Assembly (NCBI GenBank): GCA_903921785.1
Contig: CAIXRH010000213.1
Location: 1 to 37,912 of the forward strand
Length of the DNA: 37,912 nt
DNA from: an uncultured Pseudomonadota bacterium
Lineage (GTDB): Bacteria > Myxococcota_A > UBA796 > SXON01
Direction of reading: 5' to 3'
In this document: positions 24,733 to 34,387 of the stretch, piece after piece
Layout: each line of letters starts with the position of its first letter
Position numbering within the stretch: the stretch's first letter is position 1
The notes under the pieces: generated by a model
Databases searched by the model: none
What the model was told of the DNA's origin: nothing
Seen by the model: the letters and a program-made list of their open reading frames with translations, nothing else
Position numbers and translations under genes: made by a program

Positions 24733-25694
24733 CCGAGCCGCGCCGGGAGCGTGGGGAGGGCGGTGCGGAGCAGCGGCTCGAAGGGTTGCCCGTTGCTGGT
24801 GGCGATGAAGCAGCCGGGCCCCTCGGTGAGCGCCACCGCGTAGGCTTTCGCGGCGTAGGTGGCGTCGAGATGGAGCCCCTGTGCGCCCGCCGCCGCCGCC
24901 GCCCGCTCGCCCGCCTCGGTGAGGGCCCCGTAGGCGCTCTCCTCCGCCACCACCCGGAGCGGGCCCGGCCGGGGCACTCGCACCCCCCGCGCTTCCAGGG
25001 CGCGGCGTGCCCGCCAGGCCTGCGCCTCCACGAGCCGGCGCCCGAGGCCGGTCACGTCGACCGCGACGAGCTCAGTGGAGAGCCCCCCGAGGGCGCAGCC
25101 GAGCCAGAGGCCGGCGGCGGTGCCGCCGCTGCCGGCCGCGACCCACACCCGGGGCGGTGCCGGCATCGCGCCCGCCGCCACCCTCTCCGCGAGCTCCATC
25201 CCCGCCTGCACCCAGGCGAGCGTTCCGGGCGGATCGCTTCCTCCGGGGCCCCAGACCTCCGGCGCGTACCCGGCCTGCACCCGCACGGTCGCGAACGCCC
25301 GGCCGAGCACCGCGAGGGCCTCGCCACGAGAAGCCGCGGGCCACACGTGCTCGGCGTGGGCGTGGACCGCCCGAAGGTTCCTCTCGGACTCCCCGGTCCG
25401 CGGGCACGGCCACGCGACCGCGTGCACCCGCAGGCCGTGGGCACGCCCGTACACCGTGGCGGCCAGGAGATGCTGGCCGCCCGCGGGACCGAGGGTGAGC
25501 ACATCCCCGCCGCCGCGGCGCGCGAGCCCGAGCAGCCACTCGACCTTCCGCACCTTCGCGCCGCCGACCGGGCCGCCCGCGAGGTCCTCCCGCCAGGCGA
25601 AGCGCCCTTCGCCGAGCGCCTCGATCCGGGTTGGGGCGCCTCGAAGCGCCTCGATCGGGAGGCCAAGGGCGCGCGGGAGGGCCTCGGCGCGCAT
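24711..25694 (-). CDS. PLP-dependent enzyme, D-cysteine desulfhydrase/ACC deaminase-like
   Basis: This 327-residue fold-type II PLP enzyme has the lysine motif GAKVRKVEWLLG, where Lys47 would hold PLP (the family usually has N-K-x-R-K-L-E). GPAGGQHLLAATVYG (69-83) corresponds to the substrate-carboxylate loop but lacks the usual QSNH. A glycine-rich phosphate loop, AAGSGGTAAG, follows near 180-190. These changes suggest a substrate other than D-cysteine or ACC. It begins six bases after the class II aldolase stop and overlaps the cytochrome gene. The family call is good; the reaction is open. Confidence 0.82.
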   Translation of the reverse strand: MRAEALPRALGLPIEALRGAPTRIEALGEGRFAWREDLAGGPVGGAKVRKVEWLLGLARRGGGDVLTLGPAGGQHLLAATVYGRAHGLRVHAVAWPCPRTGESERNLRAVHAHAEHVWPAASRGEALAVLGRAFATVRVQAGYAPEVWGPGGSDPPGTLAWVQAGMELAERVAAGAMPAPPRVWVAAGSGGTAAGLWLGCALGGLSTELVAVDVTGLGRRLVEAQAWRARRALEARGVRVPRPGPLRVVAEESAYGALTEAGERAAAAAGAQGLHLDATYAAKAYAVALTEGPGCFIATSNGQPFEPLLRTALPTLPARLGCLLEGG

Positions 25695-25700
25695 TGGCGG

Positions 25701-26552
25701 CTAGGTGGACAGCGCGCGGAGCACGGCCTGGGCGATCGCCGCCTCCACGAGCGGCGAGGGCGCCATCGGCTGGGAGGTGACCCGCGCCATGCGCAGCTCG
25801 GACTTCGGCGCGATGCCCTGCGGGTGGGGGTTGGCGCAGCCGGAGCAGCCCACGCACGCGGCGGGGAGGTCGGCGCCCGGCTGGTCGGCCTTCGCCACCG
25901 CGGCGGGGGGGCCGCCGTAACGTTTGAGCCCCATCGAGCGGAGGTGCGCCGCTTCCTTGGCGTCGAGCTCCTTGGCCCCGCCGAGGTCCCGCGCGGTCTT
26001 GGTGATGAGCGCGGTGTGCTCCACGGTCTCCAGGCGGCAGAAGGCCTCGAGCACACTTGTGCCCAGGGCTACCGCTCCGTGCGTGTCCATCAAGACGGCG
26101 TCGTGCTCGCGAACGTACGGTCGTAACGAGTCCGCCAGCTTTCGGGTGCCCGTGGTCTCGTAGGGGACGGTGGGCACGGTGCCGAGGGTGAGCACCACCT
26201 CGGGGAGCACGCAGCGCGCCATGCTCACGTTCGCGATGGTGAACGCGATGGAAATCGGCGGGTGGGCGTGGATCACCGCGCGGCAGTCGGGCCGCTCCTC
26301 GTAGCAGGCGAGGTGCATCTGCATCTCGCTGGTGGGGTTGCCCGCGCCGCGGAGCTTCCGTCCGGAACGGTCGATGACGACCAGATCGTCGTCCTCCAGG
26401 AACCCCTTGTGACACCCGGCGCGGGTGCACAGGATCGAGCCGTCCGGCAGGAGCGCGGACAGGTTACCGTCCATCGCGACGAGCAGGTGTCGCTCGTAGC
26501 AGAGGCGGCCGAACTTGATCAGCTCATCACGAAGGCGGCGCTCAGGAACCAT
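25701..26552 (-). CDS. Class II aldolase with Cys-rich and helical C-terminal extension
   Basis: The 283 residues comprise a class II aldolase/adducin domain (about 1-212) and a 70-residue tail. The fuculose-phosphate aldolase site is intact: GNLS (30-33), Glu76, zinc ligands His95, His97 and His158 (in DTHGA). The tail has CVGCSGCANPHP (Cys233, Cys236, Cys239), a flexible Pro/Ser linker and a final short helix, LVEAAIAQAVLRAL (268-281), that looks amphipathic. Aldolases of some bacterial microcompartments end with a linker plus an amphipathic encapsulation peptide; this tail fits that plan, but no shell gene is in the window. The substrate is probably a sugar phosphate. First gene of a three-gene minus-strand operon. 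Confidence 0.88.
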   Translation of the reverse strand: MVPERRLRDELIKFGRLCYERHLLVAMDGNLSALLPDGSILCTRAGCHKGFLEDDDLVVIDRSGRKLRGAGNPTSEMQMHLACYEERPDCRAVIHAHPPISIAFTIANVSMARCVLPEVVLTLGTVPTVPYETTGTRKLADSLRPYVREHDAVLMDTHGAVALGTSVLEAFCRLETVEHTALITKTARDLGGAKELDAKEAAHLRSMGLKRYGGPPAAVAKADQPGADLPAACVGCSGCANPHPQGIAPKSELRMARVTSQPMAPSPLVEAAIAQAVLRALST

Positions 26553-26561
26553 GGCGCGGTG

Positions 26562-26569
26562 GTGTATCC
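26562..26569 (-). promoter_or_regulatory. GGATACAC element before the aldolase gene
   Basis: On the minus strand GGATACAC ends 9 nt before the ATG at 26552. If it contains the -10, the aldolase mRNA would be nearly leaderless. The element is shared with two other gene starts, at 392 and 7829. Confidence 0.3.
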
Positions 26570-26624
26570 TCACCGCGCGGGGGTGTGCTTGAGCACGGCG
26601 CCGGGAACGGAGTGGATCCAGGCG

Positions 26625-28844
<2,220 letters not shown>

Positions 28845-29162
28845 CTCGCGCCGAGACCCCTTCGGCTCGGACTCCGCAGTGAACCCAAGGGAGCGAGCCC
28901 GTGCAGCCAGCCCAAGCGGGCTTCCCCGCGCCGCAGCTCAATGTGCTCCTCATGCGCCGACACCGGCGGGTGACGGTGACCGGGCGGGTGACGTCGCCGG
29001 CGGCGGGCGGAGCGGAGCGACCGCCCGTCGGCGGTGGCGGCAGGACCCAGGGTCGACGCCCTCCGTTTCTGCGGCGCGGAGGCCCCGTGTGCGCGATGCG
29101 GTGAATCCCGCTCCCCGGGCGCCGCGTCCTCGCCGGGCGAGCGGAGCGCACGGAGCCCGCCA
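28845..29162. other. Intergenic stretch with an 18-bp-period repeat
   Basis: I see no credible gene in these 318 bases. The one structure I note is a direct repeat of GGCGGGTGACG at 28965-28975 and 28983-28993 (period 18). A short stem, CCGAG (28851-28855) with CTCGG (28866-28870), follows the kinase stop. The ribosome-binding site GGAG (29152-29155) of the next gene is at the right end. Confidence 0.4.
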
Positions 29163-29894
29163 ATGAGGGACCGCACCACCGTCGTGGTGCCCCACCGCCG
29201 CGCGACCGCCGCCCTCCGCCGGCTGCTCCCCGCGCTCGAAGGGTGGCGGCTCGTGGTGGTGGACGACACCGACGACGGCCTCGACCTCGACGTGCCCCGT
29301 GTGCGCCTCGGCGGGGGCAGCGGCTTCGCCCGCGCGAGCAACGCGGGCCTCGCCGTCGTGCGCACGCCCTGGGCTGTGCTCCTCAACGACGACGCGCTCC
29401 CCCTGGAGGACTGCCTGGAGCGCCTGGCGAAGCGCGGCGGCCTCTGTGGTCCGGTGCTCGAGGGGCGCCAGGGCGTGGAGTCGGCGGGGCTGCGCGTGAC
29501 CGGGTGGGGGCGGGTGGTGCAGCGGACCGACCTTCCAGCTGCCGATCGCCCCGTGGACGCGCTCAGCGGTGCATGCCTGCACCTCCCGGCGAACGCCCGC
29601 TTCGACGAACGGTTTCCCCACGGTTTTGAGGACGTGGAGCTGTGTCGGCGCCTCGGCGGCGCCTGGCTGGTAGCGGGCGCCCGCTGCGCCCACGCCGGTG
29701 GCGCCACGGTCGATCGGCGCTCCGCCCGTGCCACCCGCGACGCCGTGGCCGGTCAGGCGCTTTTGTACCCGCCGGGCTGGCGCACGGCGGTGGTCGCGGG
29801 GCTGCACGTGGCGCAGGTGGTGCGGGAGCGCGGCCCGGCGGGGCGGTTTCCGGCGATCGCCGCGGGGCTCCGGGAGGCCAAAGCGCGGCGCTGA
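29163..29894 (+). CDS. Family 2 glycosyltransferase
   Basis: This compact 243-residue GT2 (GT-A fold) protein has the nucleotide-sugar motif VVVDDTDDG (31-39), a DxD equivalent in LLNDDA (about 74-79) and the ED motif in FDERFPHGFEDVELCRRL (141-158), typical of rhamnosyltransferase-like enzymes. The tail has a hydrophobic amphipathic stretch rather than a clear membrane helix. GGAG at 29152-29155 supports the start. It probably adds a sugar to a surface polysaccharide, in line with the polysaccharide genes further right. Confidence 0.88.
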   Translation: MRDRTTVVVPHRRATAALRRLLPALEGWRLVVVDDTDDGLDLDVPRVRLGGGSGFARASNAGLAVVRTPWAVLLNDDALPLEDCLERLAKRGGLCGPVLEGRQGVESAGLRVTGWGRVVQRTDLPAADRPVDALSGACLHLPANARFDERFPHGFEDVELCRRLGGAWLVAGARCAHAGGATVDRRSARATRDAVAGQALLYPPGWRTAVVAGLHVAQVVRERGPAGRFPAIAAGLREAKARR

Positions 29895-30066
29895 TCCCGA
29901 CCGGCCGTGATCACCGGTCGCCCGGCGAGGACCCGGCGCCGGGAAGCCCGCGTGGCTTGCTGCACGGACTCGCTCCGCGTCACCGCGACGTGCAAGCGAT
30001 CCTCATCGGGCGCGGGCGGAATGAGCGGACCCCGCCGCGGCGGAGACCGGCCACTGGAGCGCTGAG

Positions 30067-30140
30067 GGTGGGTCGAAGCGCGACCGTGCGCTCGTTGTCG
30101 GTGGGTCGAAGCGCCGAGGGTGGGGATGCGCATCCACCCC
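30067..30140. repeat. Direct repeats plus strong hairpin between convergent genes
   Basis: GGTGGGTCGAAGCGC occurs exactly twice, at 30067-30081 and 30100-30114 (period 33). A GGTGGG-like third unit begins a strong dyad around GGATGCGCATCC (30124-30135), extended by GGGTGG on the left and ACCCC on the right with a small bulge. It lies between two converging genes and may terminate both, although there is no T-tract. Confidence 0.5.
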
Positions 30141-30183
30141 GATGACGTCGCCGCCGACCGATCCGGCCCGGTACGACCTCGCC

Positions 30184-31578
30184 TCAAACCCCCCGATACA
30201 TCGCGGCGACTTGTGCCTTGTCGTCGAGCCGCTCCCACACGGTGTCGAGCACCCACTTGGAGAATCGCTCGACCACGGCGACGTCCTCCGGGCCGATGCC
30301 CAGGCCGAAGCGCACCCGGTCCGCCACCTCGGCGACATCCTCCAGCCCGTGGACCTCCACCGGGGAGAGCTTCTGGAGGACCGGCCCCGCGCGACGGGCC
30401 AGGCCGGTCGCGTCTTCGCCCGGGAGCGGGGTGATCCCGGCGTCTCCCAAGGCGATCTCCACGAGGCGCCAACACTGGTCGATCCGCGCTGCCCCGGTGA
30501 CGTCCCAGAGCGGCTCGCGGAGGTGCCGCACCACCACGAGCCGCTTGAGCGGCCGATACGCGAGCAGCGCCCCGATGGTGGCGAGGATCAGGATCGAGAG
30601 CACCGAGCAGATGGTTCCGCTCGCCTTTTTCGCTGCTTCGCCGCCTTTTTGGACGAGCTCCTTCACCCCGTCGGGGAGGTCGGCGCCGTCGAGCGGGCTC
30701 CCGTCGCCGGGGTTGGCCCGCGCGTCGGCGTCAGACTGGTTGCGCTCCTGCTGGCTGGGCGCGTGGGTCTCGGGGCCCTGGCCGTTGTCGTCGGGGCCGG
30801 TGCGCCACAGGTACGGCGCGATCACGGCCGTGGCGCCGGCGACCACGACGGCCATCCCGGCCAGGAGTACGAGGCCGAGGAAGGTGATCCGCGGCCGTGA
30901 AACGCCCCGTTCTTGTTGGCTGGGGAGCAGCGGCGCGGTGGGCCCCCGCTTCCACATCGCCAGCCGGTGGGTCTCGCGGCTGACCAGGTAGAGCAGGAAG
31001 AGCCCGACCGAGGGGATGAACATCGCGAGGGAGGCGAAGTCCCACACCGCCCACTTGTTCCCCGCCTCCCAGTCGGCCACCTTGCCCTTGCCTTCCGCCC
31101 ACACCAGCACGGCGCCCACGGTGAAAACCAGGGGCAACCAGGTGGACCAGAGGGTGCGGTTGGTCTCCAGGCTCCACAACCCGCCGGTCCAGGCGACGGG
31201 ACCGAGGAAGAAGATCGAGATCAGCAGGGCCGCGATGACGTCGCTCTCCATGAGCGCGCTGCCGCCAGCGAGGAGGAACAGGAAGAAGAACGCCCAGGAG
31301 GCCGCGCCGAGGCTCAGCATGATCCAGGTGCGGATGCGGAGGAACGCGCAGAGCTGCCCGAAGGCCACGGCGACGAACGTGCCCCCGGCGAAGAACACCA
31401 GGGTGATCGCGTCCTTGAAGCCGCTGTCGAGGATGATCGCCAGGCAGAACGTGGCGAAGGCGAAGAGCACCCACACCCAGTAGGTGACGACCGGGACGAT
31501 GGTCTCCTTGAGCTGACCCCAGAGGGACAACGAGGAGCCGAACTCCAGCGGGCCGTTCCAGCCGGTGCCGGCGCTCAT
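30184..31578 (-). CDS. Polytopic membrane protein of a MoxR-DUF58 operon
   Basis: The 464-residue protein has about seven membrane segments in the first 250 residues, a polar Asn/Asp/Gln-rich loop (about 255-300), one more membrane helix (about 310-330) and a C-terminal cytoplasmic domain (about 335-464). The last domain (REPLWDVTGAARIDQCW onward) resembles the DUF4129-like tails that accompany MoxR and DUF58 genes. Its ATG overlaps the DUF58 stop as ATGA, so translation is coupled. Function is unknown; similar clusters are linked to envelope stress or protein maturation. No VWA-domain or transglutaminase-domain gene follows within the window. Confidence 0.75.
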   Translation of the reverse strand: MSAGTGWNGPLEFGSSLSLWGQLKETIVPVVTYWVWVLFAFATFCLAIILDSGFKDAITLVFFAGGTFVAVAFGQLCAFLRIRTWIMLSLGAASWAFFFLFLLAGGSALMESDVIAALLISIFFLGPVAWTGGLWSLETNRTLWSTWLPLVFTVGAVLVWAEGKGKVADWEAGNKWAVWDFASLAMFIPSVGLFLLYLVSRETHRLAMWKRGPTAPLLPSQQERGVSRPRITFLGLVLLAGMAVVVAGATAVIAPYLWRTGPDDNGQGPETHAPSQQERNQSDADARANPGDGSPLDGADLPDGVKELVQKGGEAAKKASGTICSVLSILILATIGALLAYRPLKRLVVVRHLREPLWDVTGAARIDQCWRLVEIALGDAGITPLPGEDATGLARRAGPVLQKLSPVEVHGLEDVAEVADRVRFGLGIGPEDVAVVERFSKWVLDTVWERLDDKAQVAAMYRGV

Positions 31579-33308
31579 GCGGCCTTCCCCTTGGGTTTTG
31601 CGTACACCTTCCCGCCGCTCTGCAGCCCGACCAGCTTGTGCGTGCCCTGGCCGGCGTGGAGCACGTAGACCGTGTCGCCCCGCGCGCGGAGCTGGCTGAG
31701 CACCCGCCCGCCGTCCCGCTTCGCGACTTCCCGCAGACGCTTGCGGGCGCTCAGGCGCCCGGCCTGATCCCGGAAGATGCGGAGCTGGGCGAAGAACGCG
31801 TTCTCGTCGCTGCCGACGGGGAAGGGCAGCCGGAACAGCCACAAGAAGGCGTTGACCGGGGTGCCGGCGAGCGCCTCCAGCAGCGTCGGGTCCTTGCCCT
31901 GGAGCGCCTGGTCGGGCGGGAGGTAGACCCAGGTGAGGGTCTGCCCGTCAAAACCGCCGGGCGGGGGAGACTGGAAGCGGCTGGAGACGATGACCCCGTG
32001 GCTGTCGAGGCCGGCTTCGGCGAGGAGGGCCGGCAACTCCAGGCGGCCCTGCCAGACGACGCGGGCGCCGAGGTCTTGCCACCGGACATGCCCGCCCTTC
32101 TGGGCCTGGCACACCTCCACGCCGAGCTCGCCCTTCGTGGTGCGCGCCGCGGCCACCATCGTGACCCGATCGCCGCGCTCCACCAGCTCCTTCGCCAGGG
32201 AGATCCACGTCTCCACCATCTTGTCGAGCACCTCCTCCACCCCCACCGCGTCGTCGAGCATGCGGCCGGAGGGGAGGTAGCTGTCGAGCACCAGGAGCAC
32301 GTTCTTGGTGCTGATCTCCTTGGTCTCCGGCATGCGGAGCTGCATCTGCCCCGCCTTCATCGAGAGCTTCCACTGGATGCGCCGCGTGTCGTCCCCCGAC
32401 TGGTAGTCGCGGAAGCGGAAGTAGTCCTCGGTGGGGAACCGGTGGGGACGGGTGAGGATGTCAGGCTTCTCGAGCTTGCTCCGGGGCGGCTCGATGATCT
32501 GCAGCGAGCGGAAACGGGGGAGGACCTTGAGCTCGGCCGTGGCCAAAGAAGCGACCGAGACCCGGGTGAACCCGAGGGCGTCCTGGTAGTACACGTGCGC
32601 CGGGCCGAGGCGGTACATGCCCCGCGGCGTGCGCCGGAGCCGCCCGGCGACGACGAGCTCCTCGCGGCGCGCGCCCGCCCCCACGGCGTAGCGGCTGGTG
32701 GTGGCGAGCCGGGGCGGGAGGTGGTCCTCCACGAGGAGGAAATACAGCGGCGGCACCGGCACCCGGCGGAAGGTGAACCGCTCCTCCGCGACCTCGCCGG
32801 AGAGGATCACCGCCTGCACCATCTGCCGCTCCACGCTCGCCCGCTTCTTGAGCTGGGCTTCGAACGAGGAGACGATGAACGCGCTGAGGAACGTGGAGAG
32901 CCCGAGCACCCCGTAGAAGACGGTGAGGGCGAGCACGGCCACGACCGAGAGGTCCGCCCACTTGGCGCCGAGCGCCAGCAGCACGAAGAGGATGCCGGTG
33001 CTGAACACCGCCCACCCCCGGGGCGTGACGACGGAGACGTGACGGTGAATCGTGGCGAGGACCGTCGTGGCGTCGGACCGCCCGGCCTGGCGAAGGAGCT
33101 GCAGCTCCCGCCGCGACTTCCAGGCCACGCCGAAGATCAGCATGATGAAGCTCGGCCCGATGACGAGGCCCGAGATCGCGAGGAGGTAGGGCAGCGTGTC
33201 GGCGACCTGACTGACCTCGAAGAACAGCGCGCAGACAAAGCCCACCACAAAGGGCAGCACGAAGAGCCCGAAGAGGTTGAAGGCGATGCCAGCGAGGTGA
33301 CGGATCAC
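31575..33308 (-). CDS. DUF58-domain membrane protein
   Basis: The 577-residue protein has two N-terminal membrane helix pairs (about 5-65 and 95-150), then a beta-rich region and a DUF58 domain whose signature FRDYQSGDDTRRIQWK is at about 296-311. A VWA-like fold follows, with VLLVLDSYLPSG near 337-348 as a partial metal-site-like segment. The GTG start overlaps the MoxR stop by 4 nt (GTGA), and its own stop overlaps the next gene, so the three are translated in series. DUF58 proteins commonly pair with MoxR ATPases; the client is unknown. Confidence 0.9.
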   Translation of the reverse strand: MIRHLAGIAFNLFGLFVLPFVVGFVCALFFEVSQVADTLPYLLAISGLVIGPSFIMLIFGVAWKSRRELQLLRQAGRSDATTVLATIHRHVSVVTPRGWAVFSTGILFVLLALGAKWADLSVVAVLALTVFYGVLGLSTFLSAFIVSSFEAQLKKRASVERQMVQAVILSGEVAEERFTFRRVPVPPLYFLLVEDHLPPRLATTSRYAVGAGARREELVVAGRLRRTPRGMYRLGPAHVYYQDALGFTRVSVASLATAELKVLPRFRSLQIIEPPRSKLEKPDILTRPHRFPTEDYFRFRDYQSGDDTRRIQWKLSMKAGQMQLRMPETKEISTKNVLLVLDSYLPSGRMLDDAVGVEEVLDKMVETWISLAKELVERGDRVTMVAAARTTKGELGVEVCQAQKGGHVRWQDLGARVVWQGRLELPALLAEAGLDSHGVIVSSRFQSPPPGGFDGQTLTWVYLPPDQALQGKDPTLLEALAGTPVNAFLWLFRLPFPVGSDENAFFAQLRIFRDQAGRLSARKRLREVAKRDGGRVLSQLRARGDTVYVLHAGQGTHKLVGLQSGGKVYAKPKGKAA

Positions 33309-34270
33309 GCGAGGGGTACCTTCTCCAGGATGCGCGACACGTAGCTGGTGCCGGCTTCATCCCCCGAGATGATCATGCGGTGGGCCAGGACGTCCGGGGC
33401 GAGGGCGCGTACGTCCTCCGGAGACACGAAGTCGCGGCCCTGGGTCATCGCGTGCACCTGGGCGACGCGGGCGAGCATCAGGATGGCGCGCGGGGAGGGC
33501 GGGGCGAGGGCCACGGAGTCGCCGCGGATGGTGTTGGCGATCTTCACCAGGTAGCGCTTGATCTCTTCGGCGAGGAAGATGCGCGTGGCGAGGCTCTGCC
33601 AGCCGAGGAAGGTGTCCTTGTCGATGACGGGCCGCACGTCGTCCACCGGGGGGCGGCCGCCGAGGTGGATGTCCAGCATCTGCATCTCCGCCTCGGGCCC
33701 GGGGAAGCCCATGGAGAGCTGCGCGGTGAACCGGTCGAGCTGGGCCTGGGGGAGCACGTAGGTGCCGTCGTGGTCGAGCGGGTTCATGGTGGCCATGACC
33801 AGGAACGGCGGCGGCAGCTTGTGGGTGATGCCTTCGACGGTGACCTGCCCTTCGGCCATGCTCTCCAGCAGCGCGGACTGGGTCTTCGGGGTGGCGCGGT
33901 TGAGCTCATCTGCGAGGAGCAGGTTGCAGAAGACCGGCCCCGGTTGGAAGACGAACTGCTTCTGGCGCAGGTCGAAGACGTTGGTGCCGGTGATGTCCAT
34001 CGGCAACAGGTCGGGGGTGAACTGGATGCGCCGGAAGTCGCTGGCCACGGACGCCGCGATGGCACGGGCGAGCATGGTCTTGCCGGTGCCCGGCACGTCC
34101 TTGAGCAGGATGTGCCCGCGGGCGATGAGCACCACGAGGCACTTGAAGATGACGTCGTCCTTGCCGAGGATGACCTGACCCACCGACTTTCGGACGGTGG
34201 CGAACGCGTCGCGGAACGAGGAGATCTGTGCGGCGAGCGCCGCGTCGCGCGTCGGGGGGGCGTGGAGCAT
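33305..34270 (-). CDS. MoxR-family AAA+ ATPase
   Basis: This 321-residue AAA+ ATPase has Walker A DVPGTGKT (58-65), Walker B LLLADE (117-122), a sensor segment MATMNP and the arginine-finger region LDRFTAQL. MoxR ATPases act as chaperones that insert cofactors or activate VWA/DUF58 partners. It is the first gene of the minus-strand trio MoxR, DUF58, membrane protein. I chose the ATG at 34270; the frame is open 96 bases further upstream, but that part is arginine/serine-rich and unlike the family. No clear ribosome-binding site is visible. Confidence 0.94.
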   Translation of the reverse strand: MLHAPPTRDAALAAQISSFRDAFATVRKSVGQVILGKDDVIFKCLVVLIARGHILLKDVPGTGKTMLARAIAASVASDFRRIQFTPDLLPMDITGTNVFDLRQKQFVFQPGPVFCNLLLADELNRATPKTQSALLESMAEGQVTVEGITHKLPPPFLVMATMNPLDHDGTYVLPQAQLDRFTAQLSMGFPGPEAEMQMLDIHLGGRPPVDDVRPVIDKDTFLGWQSLATRIFLAEEIKRYLVKIANTIRGDSVALAPPSPRAILMLARVAQVHAMTQGRDFVSPEDVRALAPDVLAHRMIISGDEAGTSYVSRILEKVPLA

Positions 34271-34344
34271 CCGCGGAAGGTAGCTCAGCTCAGGCGATCG
34301 TGCTCCACGGTGGCGCCGCGATGAGCGACCAGCAGTGGCCCGGC

Positions 34345-34364
34345 GAGCGGACCGTGATCCGCTC
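34345..34364 (-). terminator. Hairpin downstream of the polymerase/ligase gene
   Basis: GAGCGGA (34345-34351) pairs with TCCGCTC (34358-34364) around a 6-nt loop, 23 bases beyond the stop of the minus-strand gene ending at 34388. There is no T-tract. It could end that transcript or lie in the moxR leader region. Confidence 0.35.
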
Positions 34365-34387
34365 ATCGCCCAGAGAGAAATTCGGTC

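Noticed and set aside
25701-26552. Calling this a bacterial microcompartment locus
   Set aside because: Only the aldolase tail suggests it; no shell protein, PduL or aldehyde dehydrogenase gene is in the window.
28901-29104. A 67-codon open frame between the kinase and the GT2 gene
   Set aside because: Arg/Gly-rich, no ribosome-binding site, and it overlaps direct repeats; more likely non-coding.
31638-33344. A 568-codon plus-strand open frame across the DUF58 gene
   Set aside because: Biased Glu/Arg/His/Leu composition with no domain; DUF58 on the minus strand has its signature and coupled neighbours.
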